From Clostridioides difficile (lineage in GTDB: Bacteria; Bacillota; Clostridia; Peptostreptococcales; Peptostreptococcaceae): DNA of 64,000 nucleotides. Position 1 is the first letter of the stretch. Each line of letters starts with the position of its first letter. Positions 49,319-57,920 of this stretch are shown here, one piece after another. Where the stretch lies: the NCBI RefSeq assembly GCF_001299635.1, contig NZ_JRHN01000017.1:1-64000 (forward strand). The letters are read 5' to 3'. The translations under genes were made by a program, and so were the position numbers. Below the pieces are notes generated by a model. It ran no database searches. It was not told where the DNA came from and saw nothing but the letters and a program-made list of their open reading frames with translations.

Positions 49319-49723
49319 GTGATAGGTATAATAGTTATGACTCATGGGAGTTTTAGTGAAGAAATTATAAAAAGCTGTGAACTTATTGCAGGACCAGCAG
49401 AAAGAACAGCAGCAATTAAACTAAATAGGAATGATAATATTGAAGACTTAAATAGAAATTTTGTAGAAAAGTTAAATGAATTAGATGAAGGTGACGGAGT
49501 TTTAGTATTAGCTGACCTATTAGGAGGTTCGCCAAGTAATGTCGCAAGTTTAAACCTTAAAAAAGGTGGAGACTTTCATGCACTTACTGGAGTAAACCTT
49601 CCAATGCTACTTGAAGCTTTAATTAATAGAGAAGGAAAAAATCTAGAAGAGTTAGCAGATGCATGTATTGAAGCTGGAAAAACTGGTATAAACAATATTA
49701 ATAAAGTTCTTAGCTCAATGTAA
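49319..49723 (+). CDS. PTS mannose-family IIA component, copy 1
   Basis: 134 residues from the GTG at 49319 (MIGIIVMTHG), which fits the family start and has GAGG eight bases upstream. The open frame reaches back to 49271, but that part is promoter DNA. Active-site His9 in MTHGSF accepts phosphate from HPr. DLLGGSPSNVA and LTGVNLPMLLEAL are family motifs. First gene of the operon. Confidence 0.93.
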   Translation: MIGIIVMTHGSFSEEIIKSCELIAGPAERTAAIKLNRNDNIEDLNRNFVEKLNELDEGDGVLVLADLLGGSPSNVASLNLKKGGDFHALTGVNLPMLLEALINREGKNLEELADACIEAGKTGINNINKVLSSM

Positions 49724-49746
49724 TATAAAAAGGAGTTCGATTAAAA

Positions 49747-50244
49747 ATGTCTTTAGTGGAATATTGCAGATGTGATGATAGATTAATACATGGTCAAGTG
49801 ATATATAAATGGGTTAGGCATCTAGGTGTTAAAAAAATAGTAGTAGTAGATGATGAAACAACCAATGATGTTATTTCTAAAGGTTTAATAAAAATGGCAG
49901 CACCAAAAAATATTGATTTATCAATATTAACTGTAAGTGAATCAAGGAGGTATTTTTATAATAACCAAGCTGATGATAACGTTTTTGTATTAATTAAAAA
50001 CTTAGATACTGCAAATAGAATGATAGAGGAAGGAATCGATATTAAAAAACTTATTATTGGAAGAATACCTACAGGGATAGGAAAAAAGAAAATATCTCAA
50101 AATGTATACATTAATAAAAAAGAGTTTCTTTTAATATATGAATTTATTAAAAAAAATATTAATGTATCAATTCAAATGGTACCTGATGATGATGAAGTAG
50201 AATTAAATCACAGTATTAATCGCTATAAAGGGGAGTTTGTTTAG
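49747..50244 (+). CDS. PTS mannose-family IIB component, copy 1
   Basis: 165 residues. The phosphorylated His15 is in CRCDDRLIHGQVIYKW. MAAPKNIDLSIL matches the family. It diverges clearly from copy 2 at 50666. It passes phosphate from IIA to the sugar bound by IIC/IID. The next gene follows after two bases, showing tight coupling. Confidence 0.92.
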   Translation: MSLVEYCRCDDRLIHGQVIYKWVRHLGVKKIVVVDDETTNDVISKGLIKMAAPKNIDLSILTVSESRRYFYNNQADDNVFVLIKNLDTANRMIEEGIDIKKLIIGRIPTGIGKKKISQNVYINKKEFLLIYEFIKKNINVSIQMVPDDDEVELNHSINRYKGEFV

Positions 50245-50246
50245 TA

Positions 50247-50648
50247 ATGAATAAATATAAGGCAATCATACTCTGCCATGGAACTTGGGGAGAGGTATTA
50301 GTAGAAGAAGCGAATGAAAATTTTGGATTGTCAAATCAATACGAAGTTTTATCACTAAGCTCTGAAAAAGATGTTTCTGTATTCATGAAAGAGGTTGAAG
50401 AAGCAGTAGATAAAGAAGATGTGAAAATTATAATATCAGATCTTTATGGGGGGTCTACATCAAGTGTTGCAATAGCTATTGCTATAAGAAGAGGTATAGA
50501 TGCAATAAATGGACTTAGCTTACAGACAATTTTAATCGTAGATGAAGAATTAAGCAAAGACGATAAAGTACATACATTACCAGAAAGAATTGTGAAAAAG
50601 AATAACAACCTTTGTGTAGATTTGATTAAAGAATTTAAAAAAATATAA
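50247..50648 (+). CDS. PTS mannose-family IIA component, copy 2
   Basis: 133 residues. Active-site His11 in LCHGTWGEVL; ISDLYGGSTSSVA and GLSLQTILI are family features. It is quite different from copy 1 in sequence, so the two copies are not a recent duplication. Confidence 0.88.
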   Translation: MNKYKAIILCHGTWGEVLVEEANENFGLSNQYEVLSLSSEKDVSVFMKEVEEAVDKEDVKIIISDLYGGSTSSVAIAIAIRRGIDAINGLSLQTILIVDEELSKDDKVHTLPERIVKKNNNLCVDLIKEFKKI

Positions 50649-50665
50649 ATTATGAGGTGGATATA

Positions 50666-51154
50666 ATGTCAAAAATAACATTAGTAAGAGTAGATCACAG
50701 ATTAATTCATGGACAAGTTATAACAAAATGGGTGAAAATCGCTCAAGCTCAAAAAATAATAATAGTTGATGACTTCTTAGGTCAAGATGAATTTATGGCT
50801 GATATATATAGAATGGCAGCACCATCAGGAGTAGAAGTATCTATTTTAACAGCAGAAGATGCAGGACAAGCATTCCAAAACAATACTTTAGGAGATAAAA
50901 ATATATTTATTCTATTTAAGAACGTTGATATGGCAAGTAAAGCGTATAAGGCCGGACTTAAATATGAAAAGATTCAATTAGGAGGCATTCCAAATGAAGC
51001 AGGAAAGAAAATGGTATTTACAGCTGTTTCATTAGGAAATGAAGATGTAGAACAACTAAATGAACTTAATGAAGAGGGGGTTGAAATAGTTCTACAAGTT
51101 ATACCAGAGGAATCATCTATGACATATGAAAATGCATTAAAGAAATTTAAATAA
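50666..51154 (+). CDS. PTS mannose-family IIB component, copy 2
   Basis: 162 residues from the ATG at 50666 (GAGGTGG upstream; the GTG at 50657 overlaps it). His15 in VRVDHRLIHGQVITKW is the phosphorylation site; MAAPSGVEVSIL and the QLGGIPNEAGKK segment are standard. IIC follows 26 bases later. This is the more canonical of the two IIB proteins. Confidence 0.93.
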   Translation: MSKITLVRVDHRLIHGQVITKWVKIAQAQKIIIVDDFLGQDEFMADIYRMAAPSGVEVSILTAEDAGQAFQNNTLGDKNIFILFKNVDMASKAYKAGLKYEKIQLGGIPNEAGKKMVFTAVSLGNEDVEQLNELNEEGVEIVLQVIPEESSMTYENALKKFK

Positions 51155-51180
51155 AAATTATAAATAAGGAGGAATTATAA

Positions 51181-51936
51181 ATGGAATCTGTTTTGATGTT
51201 GGCAATTGTAACAGGATTATGGTATTGGTTTGCAGCAGGTCTTGCAGGATATACTCTTTTCTCAACACTAAAGTCACCTTTATTTATAGGTTTTAGCCTT
51301 GGATTACTTTGGGGTGATGTAACAACTGGTATGATTGTTGGTGCAAGTATAGAAATGGTTTATCTAGGAATGGTTGCAGCAGGAGGAAATATTCCATCTG
51401 ATAAATGTTTAGCTGCTCTTATTGCAATACCAGTAGCACTTCAAACTGGTGTTAATGCAGAAGTTGCAGTATCTATTGCAGTACCTTTAGGTGTTATAGG
51501 AGTATTAGTTAATAACTTAAGAAGAACTGGTAATGCTGTATTAGTTCATAAGGCAGATAAGTATGCTGAAGAAGGTAATACAAAAGGTATCTGGAGATGC
51601 GCAACACTTTACTCTTTAATATTTGGATTTTTTTTAAGATTTCCAATAGTTTTTGTATGTAACTTTTTTGGAGCAGATTTAGTTCAATCATTATTAGATG
51701 TTATACCACAATGGTTAATGAATGGATTAACAGTAATGGGTGGTATATTACCTGCATTAGGTTTTGCAACAACAATATTTACTATAGGTAAAAATAAATT
51801 CTTACCAATGTTTATTATAGGATTTTTTATGGTTCAATATTTTAAAATATCAATTACTGCAGCTGCAATATTTGGTGTTTGTATAGCTCTTTTAGTTACA
51901 TTTATGAAAGAAGATAAAAGGGTAGGTGAAGTATAA
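51181..51936 (+). CDS. PTS mannose-family IIC component
   Basis: 251 residues, about seven membrane helices. Motifs FSLGLLWGDVTTGMIVGASIEM and GGNIPSDKC near residues 35-85 are typical of IIC of the mannose/fructose/sorbose family. It forms the transport channel with IID, whose ATG overlaps its stop region. AGGAGG precedes its ATG. Confidence 0.94.
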   Translation: MESVLMLAIVTGLWYWFAAGLAGYTLFSTLKSPLFIGFSLGLLWGDVTTGMIVGASIEMVYLGMVAAGGNIPSDKCLAALIAIPVALQTGVNAEVAVSIAVPLGVIGVLVNNLRRTGNAVLVHKADKYAEEGNTKGIWRCATLYSLIFGFFLRFPIVFVCNFFGADLVQSLLDVIPQWLMNGLTVMGGILPALGFATTIFTIGKNKFLPMFIIGFFMVQYFKISITAAAIFGVCIALLVTFMKEDKRVGEV

Positions 51937-52784
51937 TGCAAGATATTAAAAATGAACAAGGTACAACTGAAGTTAATAAGATAAGAGTACTTACGAAAAA
52001 AGATGTAACAAAAACATATCTAAGATGGTGGTGGACAGCAGAATTATCTAACTCTTTTGAAAGAATGCAAGCATTAGCAGTTTGTGCAAGTTTCACTCCA
52101 GCTTTAGAAAAGTTGTATAAGAAAAAAGAAGATTTAGTAGATGCATTAAAGAGACACTTACAATTTTTTAATACTCAAGCTATATGGGGAGGGTTAATTC
52201 ATGGTACAGTTTTAGCTATGGAAGAAGAAAAAGCTACTGAAGGAAAAATCCCAGGAGAAGTTATTTCAGGTGTTAAGAATGGTCTTATGGGACCTTTGGC
52301 TGGAATTGGAGATACTTTAGATTTTGGTACATTTCAAACAATATTCCTAGCTTTAGGTGCTTCATTTGGTGCAGAAGGAAGTGTTATAGGTGCATTTTTC
52401 CCAATAATGTTTAGTATATTACTATTTTGTGAAGGCTATTATTTATTCCATTTAGGATATTCTTTAGGTAGAGATTCAATTAAGAAAATTCTATCAGGTG
52501 GTATTGTCAATAAGATAATTGATGGTGCTTCAATTCTAGGAATGTTTATGATGGGAGCATTATCTGCAACTACAGTTAAGCTTTCAACACCATTATCATT
52601 TAATATTGGTGGTAAAGCAATTGTTGTTCAAGATACATTAAATATGATTGCTCCAGGCTTATTACCACTTGGTGTTGTATTCTTTGTATATTGGGGAATG
52701 AAATACAAGAAGTGGACAATAACTAAGCTGTTAGTAATTTTAGTTGTAGTAGCATTAGTAGGATCATTCATTGGAATATTCTAA
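51936..52784 (+). CDS. PTS mannose-family IID component
   Basis: 282 residues. KKDVTKTYLRWW, ELSNSFERMQALA, HLQFFNTQAIWGGLIHG and GPLAGIGDTLDFGTFQTI are hallmark IID segments, with a membrane-embedded C-terminal half. It overlaps the end of IIC by one base (TAATG). Substrate cannot be told from sequence alone. Confidence 0.94.
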   Translation: MQDIKNEQGTTEVNKIRVLTKKDVTKTYLRWWWTAELSNSFERMQALAVCASFTPALEKLYKKKEDLVDALKRHLQFFNTQAIWGGLIHGTVLAMEEEKATEGKIPGEVISGVKNGLMGPLAGIGDTLDFGTFQTIFLALGASFGAEGSVIGAFFPIMFSILLFCEGYYLFHLGYSLGRDSIKKILSGGIVNKIIDGASILGMFMMGALSATTVKLSTPLSFNIGGKAIVVQDTLNMIAPGLLPLGVVFFVYWGMKYKKWTITKLLVILVVVALVGSFIGIF

Positions 52785-52830
52785 TTTACAATGATTAAAA
52801 TATAGAATTTAATTTTAGGAGGAGAAAGAA

Positions 52831-53310
52831 ATGTCAGAAAAAATGTATACAGAAAAGGAATATTTAGAAGGAATTAGGGGAGCAACAGGAGAAAGAGCAG
52901 TATGGTTCTATCTTCTTATGAAAGAAGCTGAAAAATTAGGAGTTAATCCAGATGATATATGTAAAGAAGCAATATACGGATTTGGTAAAATGAGAGGTCA
53001 AAAATATAACGTAGCAGATACTCCAGGAAAAATGGCGGAAATGTTATATAATAGTAAAGGACAAAAAGTGTTTGAAATGGAATTAGTAGAAAATACAGAT
53101 GAAAATGGAGTTTTAAAATTCCATCACTGTCCATTAGATGCTGCTTGGAAAGAATATGGATTAAATAAAGAAGAAAGAAAAGAAATTTGTAGATTAGCTT
53201 GCTATGGTGATTATGGAAGAGTTGATTGTGCACGAGGTGTTAGATTAGAGTTTGCTCAAAAATGTGCTCATGATGATGAAGTTTGCGAATTAGTATTTAC
53301 AAGAAAATAG
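52831..53310 (+). CDS. L-2-amino-thiazoline-4-carboxylate hydrolase-like protein
   Basis: 159 residues. Matches the ATC-hydrolase family by FHHCPLDAAWKEYGLNKEER, CRLACYGDYGR and the downstream Asp/Cys pattern (CAHDDEVCEL). ATC hydrolase opens 2-amino-thiazoline-4-carboxylate to S-carbamoyl-cysteine on the way to cysteine. The family is broader than the characterised Pseudomonas enzyme and its members may act on other heterocycles. Cys residues are unusually frequent. The strong ribosome site AGGAGG and its placement right after IID suggest it acts on the PTS product or a derived compound. Confidence 0.75.
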   Translation: MSEKMYTEKEYLEGIRGATGERAVWFYLLMKEAEKLGVNPDDICKEAIYGFGKMRGQKYNVADTPGKMAEMLYNSKGQKVFEMELVENTDENGVLKFHHCPLDAAWKEYGLNKEERKEICRLACYGDYGRVDCARGVRLEFAQKCAHDDEVCELVFTRK

Positions 53311-53321
53311 TTTTTAATGTA

Positions 53322-53347
53322 AAAGCCTGTCCTTATGGACAGGCTTT
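53322..53347 (+). terminator. Intra-operon stem-loop after the ATC-hydrolase-like gene
   Basis: AAAGCCTGTCC / GGACAGGCTTT, 11-bp perfect stem with a TTAT loop, followed by A's rather than T's on the + strand. More likely an mRNA-processing or attenuation hairpin than a strong terminator. Confidence 0.55.
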
Positions 53348-53372
53348 AAAAAAACAGAAAGTAGGTTGATTT

Positions 53373-54680
53373 ATGGATATAAGCAGAAGTGTAGATAATA
53401 GCTTAAATAGAACAGTAGAATTCCTAAAAGAATTAATAAAAATTGATACACAACAAGGTGAACCTATTTCACAATGTCCTTTTGGTATAGGACCTAAAAA
53501 ATCTTTAGAAAAAACTTTAGATTACTGCGCTAGTTTGGGTTTTAGCGTTAAAAATATTGATAATTATATTGGATATGCAGAAATTGGAGAAGGAGAAGAA
53601 TTAATAGGAATTCCAATGCATTTAGATGTAGTTCCACCAGGAGATGGGTGGAGTGTAGATCCATTTTCGGGAACAGTAATTGACAATATTATTTATGGAA
53701 GAGGTGCCATAGATAATAAGGGCGCTGTATCTATGCTTATACATGTATTGAAAAACATAGAGGATGTGTACCCTACAATTAATAAAAGAATAAGATTAAT
53801 TTTTGGTACAAATGAGGAAACAGGTATGGAGTGTATCAAATATTATCTAGATAAAGGTGAAGAAATTCCAAGTATGGGCTTTACTCCAGATGCTATGTAT
53901 CCAGTGGTTAATGGAGAAAAAGGAAGAGTTCATATAAGGATAGAAAAAGAGATTAAAATTGATATAAGTAAACCTTACATAATAGTGAGGGGAGGAACTA
54001 AAGAAAATGTTGTTCCATCTTATTGTACTGCAAAAATTATTAATGGAATTATTTCAGAGTTGACTACTAAAGGAGTAGCTACGCATGCAAGTAATCCTGA
54101 AAAGGGAGAAAATGCTATATCTAAAATGGTAATAAAGATAGTTGAAGATAATATGGATTTTCAGTATAGAGAAGATATAGAATTAATTTCAAAATACCTT
54201 TGTAGTGACTATTATGGAGATGCATTGGGAATTAATCAATATGATGAGGTATTCAAAAGCACTACTTTAAATTTAGGAATATTAAAAGCAAATGAGGAAA
54301 AAATCATATGTGAACTAGATATAAGGTATGGCAAAAATATAGATTTAAACAACATAATAGATAGATTCAAAAAGTTTTTTTGTAATGGTTGGAAAATAAA
54401 GATTATTACTCATAAGGACTTACATTATGTGGATGAGAATAATTTAGTACTTAAAAAGTTATTAGAAGCATATGAAGAAATAACAGATGAAAATGGATAT
54501 ACAATTGCTATGGGTGGTGGTACATATGCAAGTTGGTTTAAAGATATGGTGGCGTTTGGACCTAAGTTCTTAGCGTATAAAACTGGCGGTCATGGAGCAG
54601 ATGAAAGAGTATCGATAGAGCATATACGAAAGAATATGGAGATATATACCTTGGCTTTAATAAAACTATTAGAATTGTAA
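53373..54680 (+). CDS. M20-family metallo-dipeptidase (PepV/Sapep-like)
   Basis: 435 residues. Metal-binding motifs of the M20 family: [12 protein letters not shown] (His and Asp of the first site, about 82-93), [11 protein letters not shown] (bridging Asp), the Glu pair in [10 protein letters not shown] and the Asp in FTPDAMYPV; a late His is in [10 protein letters not shown]. The dimer/lid domain has [14 protein letters not shown]. Related enzymes cleave dipeptides, often with N-terminal D- or L-Ala or Cys-Gly. In this operon a substrate that releases a cysteine-like amino acid is plausible. Weak ribosome site; 62 bases after the ATC-hydrolase-like gene. Confidence 0.88.
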   Translation: MDISRSVDNSLNRTVEFLKELIKIDTQQGEPISQCPFGIGPKKSLEKTLDYCASLGFSVKNIDNYIGYAEIGEGEELIGIPMHLDVVPPGDGWSVDPFSGTVIDNIIYGRGAIDNKGAVSMLIHVLKNIEDVYPTINKRIRLIFGTNEETGMECIKYYLDKGEEIPSMGFTPDAMYPVVNGEKGRVHIRIEKEIKIDISKPYIIVRGGTKENVVPSYCTAKIINGIISELTTKGVATHASNPEKGENAISKMVIKIVEDNMDFQYREDIELISKYLCSDYYGDALGINQYDEVFKSTTLNLGILKANEEKIICELDIRYGKNIDLNNIIDRFKKFFCNGWKIKIITHKDLHYVDENNLVLKKLLEAYEEITDENGYTIAMGGGTYASWFKDMVAFGPKFLAYKTGGHGADERVSIEHIRKNMEIYTLALIKLLEL

Positions 54681-54696
54681 AAGGATAAGAGATATT

Positions 54697-55020
54697 ATGT
54701 GCAAATATATAGATATCTTAAAAATAGAGGTTGTTTCTGCAGAAGGGTGTACTGAACCAATAGCTATAGTATATGCAATTTTCCGTGCTTTAGGACAGAG
54801 AAAAGGAGAGATAAAACAAATTCAACTTTATTTAAGTACGAACATAATTAAGGATGCATTAGAGGTAAGTATACCTGGAACTGGGAAAATAGGAATAGAA
54901 ATAGCAGCAACACTTAGTAAAATTATTAAAAAATCAGAAAAAAAGTTAGAGATATTATCTAATTTTACTAAAGATAAATTAGATAAGGCTAATGAAATAG
55001 TTGATAATAAAATTATGTAA
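54697..55020 (+). pseudogene. Truncated L-cysteine desulfidase-like (CyuA/YhaM) gene
   Basis: 107 residues matching only the N-terminal part of the UPF0597/cysteine desulfidase family: [19 protein letters not shown], with the conserved Cys-Thr-Glu, then [17 protein letters not shown]. Full proteins are about 400-430 residues and hold the serine-dehydratase-alpha-like domain with more cluster Cys, all absent. No continuation is visible in any frame in the 200 bases to the next gene, so a deletion rather than a simple frameshift is likely. It follows the dipeptidase gene by 16 bases, suggesting the intact operon ended in cysteine breakdown. Confidence 0.75.
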
Positions 55021-55130
55021 AATTGTATCTTATTATTAATTTTGTAATATAATAAAAGCAAGAAGAACTACAATCTGTTTAGCAAATGTAATTTGTTTCC
55101 AAAATATTTGTAACTAGGAACAAGTTTATT

Positions 55131-55162
55131 AAAAGCTGTGACACTTTGAAATCACAGCTTTT
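55131..55162. terminator. Bidirectional terminator after the PTS operon
   Basis: AAAAGCTGTGA / TCACAGCTTTT, 11-bp perfect stem, 10-base loop. Lies between the operon and the convergent MBL gene. Confidence 0.8.
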
Positions 55163-55219
55163 GACTACAATGCTAAATTGAAATTTACCAACTATTCATT
55201 ATGCTTATTACTTGATACT

Positions 55220-56041
55220 TTAAACTATAATCTCCATACCATCATAAGCAAAGAAAATATTATCAAGCTCCTTCTCTAATTCACTATAATAACCATAGGA
55301 TTTCCCCCACATTTCATCAATATGTGTGACTATAACCTTTTTAATTCTGTAATAGTTTTTAATTTCTATAACTTCATCCAAAGTAAATATTTCATCTTTG
55401 AATGGTGCATCTTTAAGTTCTGTTCCATCATTTAATATGCCATCATCAGAAACTAAACTGATTATTAAAACATCTGCATCGAAGTACATATCATTATGAG
55501 TAAATGGTTTTGGATTACAACAAGCATATATGACTTTTTTATCATTCTCTCTGATAACATAGAACGTTATATTCCTATCTCGGTTGTTGTTAAACAAATC
55601 AATATCAAAATTATCTATCTTTATATGAGAAGTTTCATTAACAGAAATGCAGTGTAGAACATCCCCATAATATTTAAGACAATCAAGGTTCATTCGATTT
55701 ATATCTTCAATCACTTCAGGCAACGCATAAAATTCAATAGGAGTATTTTTATCTGCAATAAAATCATAGCCAATTTTTTCAACGATTCTAATGCCTTTAA
55801 CGTGGTCTGGGTCATGGTGAGAAATCGAAAGGTGCTTTACTTGTGATATTTTTTGCCTGTTGCAAGCCACTGCAATATCTTCAGGTGTGTCTATCAACAT
55901 TTTTATATCATCAATATATAGGCTTGGGCCTAAGCGTTCATATCTTCCACCTTTTTTCCTAGCTTCTTCACATATTTTGCATTTACAAAATGAACTTGGA
56001 ATAATTGACATACCACCACTACCAATAATTTTTAATTTCAA
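55220..56041 (-). CDS. MBL-fold hydrolase (PhnP-like)
   Basis: 273 residues from the TTG at 56041 (MKLKIIGSGG), nine bases behind GGAGG; the ATG at 56050 is only one base behind it. The early CKCKICEEARKKGG Cys set resembles the zinc-binding insert of PhnP-type phosphodiesterases. The metal motif is SISHHDPDHVKG (about residues 73-80), followed by an Asp near VIIS and a terminal His in VTHIDEMWG. Substrate unknown; it stands alone between the PTS and ornithine loci. The ATG start cannot be excluded. Confidence 0.85.
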   Translation of the reverse strand: MKLKIIGSGGMSIIPSSFCKCKICEEARKKGGRYERLGPSLYIDDIKMLIDTPEDIAVACNRQKISQVKHLSISHHDPDHVKGIRIVEKIGYDFIADKNTPIEFYALPEVIEDINRMNLDCLKYYGDVLHCISVNETSHIKIDNFDIDLFNNNRDRNITFYVIRENDKKVIYACCNPKPFTHNDMYFDADVLIISLVSDDGILNDGTELKDAPFKDEIFTLDEVIEIKNYYRIKKVIVTHIDEMWGKSYGYYSELEKELDNIFFAYDGMEIIV

Positions 56042-56291
56042 AGTTATCATACCTCCTTATTAAAATATTAGATTATATGAATAATCTACAATTAAAACTG
56101 CTTAACAAAATTTTTATTTAGTAGATTATATCATGTATAAATATGAAATAACAGAAATATATGAATAGGCTTAAGGATATATTAATACAATGTGCATAAA
56201 AAATATCATAAATATATGATAATATAAATACAGTAATACCATTTTATTAATTTTTTGGGTTTTTATATATTTAAGTATTGGGGTGATATAG

Positions 56292-57692
56292 TTGAACCAA
56301 GAGATATTTTTTAAAATAATGAATGAAATATTAGAAAATATTGACGAAGGGGTCCATTTTGTTAACAAAGAAGGGAAAACTATAATCTACAATGATTCTG
56401 TACAAAAAATGGAAAAAATGAACAGACAAGATATTTTAACGAATTCATTTTTTGATATAGTCAGCAAAATGAAAATAAATAGAAGTACACTAGTAGAAGT
56501 TTTGGAAAAAAGGAAAATTATCAAAGACAATGTTCAAAAATATCTAGATAAAAACGGGAAAGAAATAACAGCAATCAATACTACAATACCAATTGATATT
56601 AAAGGGGAATTTGTAGGGGCACTTGAAATATCAAAAAATATGACAACCATAGAAACTTTATTAAACAGAAACTATAAAAAAAATTTAATCAACAAAGTTA
56701 ATAATCAACAAAAGAAAGGTTATGACTTTGATGATATTTTAGGAGAAAGTAATCTGATTAAAGAGGCAATAACAAAATCTAAGAAAGCCTGTAAGTCTGA
56801 CGCTTCAGTATTTATATATGGAGAAACTGGAACGGGTAAAGAGTTATTTAGTCAGTCCATTCATTATGGAAGTAATAGAAAAAATTATCCATTTATAGCA
56901 CAAAATTGTGCAGCTCTACCAGAGTCACTGTTTGAAGGAATACTATTTGGCACTAGCAAGGGAGGATTTACAGGAGCAGTAGATAGACCAGGTTTGTTTG
57001 AACAAGCTAACAAAGGAACTTTATTATTAGATGAAATAAATTCTATGCCTATTATGTTACAAGCTAAATTACTAAGGGTTTTGCAAGAAGGTTATGTAAG
57101 AAGAATTGGTGGAACTAAGGATATACCTGTTGATGTAAGAATTATTGCAACAACAAATGAAAGTCCAAAAGTTATTTTGAAAGAGAATAAAATAAGAAAA
57201 GATTTATATTATAGACTTAACATAATTCATATAAAAATTCCTCCTCTTAGAGATAGAAAAGAAGATATATCTTTGTTATGCAAAAAATTTATTTCAAAGT
57301 ATAACAAAAAATTAAATAAAAAAGTGGTAGGAATTTCAGAGGAAGCTATCCAAACCTTAAAAAATTATGACTGGCAAGGTAACATAAGAGAACTAGAAAA
57401 CATAATTTATTGTACTATGAGTATGATGGAGGACGAGGTACAAATAGAAACAAGTATGATTAATATAAATGACTATTACAATCTTAAAGAGAATAAAGAG
57501 AGTAACGATTATTCTTTAAATGATTTGGAGGACAAGACACTTAATAATATTATTAGTGAGATAGAAGAAAAGTATATATGTGAATCATTAGAAAAAACAT
57601 CGTACAATATAACTAAAGCAGCATCAATCTTAGGTATGAATAGGCAAAACTTACAATATAAAATAAAAAAATATAATATTAAAATCTTATAA
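56292..57692 (+). CDS. PAS-domain sigma-54 activator of the ornithine operon
   Basis: 466 residues, TTG start behind GGGGTGA. One PAS domain (about 10-115), then the AAA+ domain (about 150-385) with Walker A GETGTGKE and the contact loop as GGFTGA (in SKGGFTGAVDR) instead of GAFTGA. Walker B is GTLLLDEINSMP. The C-terminal Fis-type helix-turn-helix reads NITKAASILGMNRQNLQYKI. It immediately precedes the ord operon, which has a -24/-12 promoter, so it very likely activates it in response to ornithine or a related metabolite. A terminator closes the gene. Confidence 0.92.
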   Translation: MNQEIFFKIMNEILENIDEGVHFVNKEGKTIIYNDSVQKMEKMNRQDILTNSFFDIVSKMKINRSTLVEVLEKRKIIKDNVQKYLDKNGKEITAINTTIPIDIKGEFVGALEISKNMTTIETLLNRNYKKNLINKVNNQQKKGYDFDDILGESNLIKEAITKSKKACKSDASVFIYGETGTGKELFSQSIHYGSNRKNYPFIAQNCAALPESLFEGILFGTSKGGFTGAVDRPGLFEQANKGTLLLDEINSMPIMLQAKLLRVLQEGYVRRIGGTKDIPVDVRIIATTNESPKVILKENKIRKDLYYRLNIIHIKIPPLRDRKEDISLLCKKFISKYNKKLNKKVVGISEEAIQTLKNYDWQGNIRELENIIYCTMSMMEDEVQIETSMININDYYNLKENKESNDYSLNDLEDKTLNNIISEIEEKYICESLEKTSYNITKAASILGMNRQNLQYKIKKYNIKIL

Positions 57693-57733
57693 ATAAAAAA
57701 TAAAAAAGAAAAATAAAGGAGCAAAATTATTAT

Positions 57734-57760
57734 AAAAGAGCAAAATTTTTTGCTCTTTTT
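57734..57760 (+). terminator. Terminator of the activator gene
   Basis: AAAAGAGCAAAA / TTTTGCTCTTTT hairpin with a T-run. Confidence 0.8.
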
Positions 57761-57819
57761 TTATGTTTCAAAATAGATATAATTTTTTATTTATGAAAAC
57801 ACATAACAAAATAATTATA

Positions 57820-57834
57820 GTTTCAACGTTTCAA
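57820..57834 (+). promoter_or_regulatory. GTTTCAA direct repeats before the ord promoter
   Basis: GTTTCAA at 57820-57826 and 57828-57834 (8-bp period) and another at 57765-57771. They lie upstream of the -24 element and are candidate activator sites, though nearer to the promoter than usual. Confidence 0.35.
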
Positions 57835-57858
57835 GAAATATTTGCTTTAATTTTGAAG

Positions 57859-57875
57859 TTGGCATGATTTATGCT
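57859..57875 (+). promoter_or_regulatory. Sigma-54 (-24/-12) promoter of the ord operon
   Basis: TTGGCAT at 57859-57865 and ATGCT at 57871-57875. The invariant GG (57861-57862) and GC (57873-57874) are separated by 10 bases. It lies 45 bases before the ord start. Confidence 0.9.
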
Positions 57876-57920
57876 TTAACTATTTATTGAGAATATATAA
57901 ATTTTTAGGAGGGTGTATAT

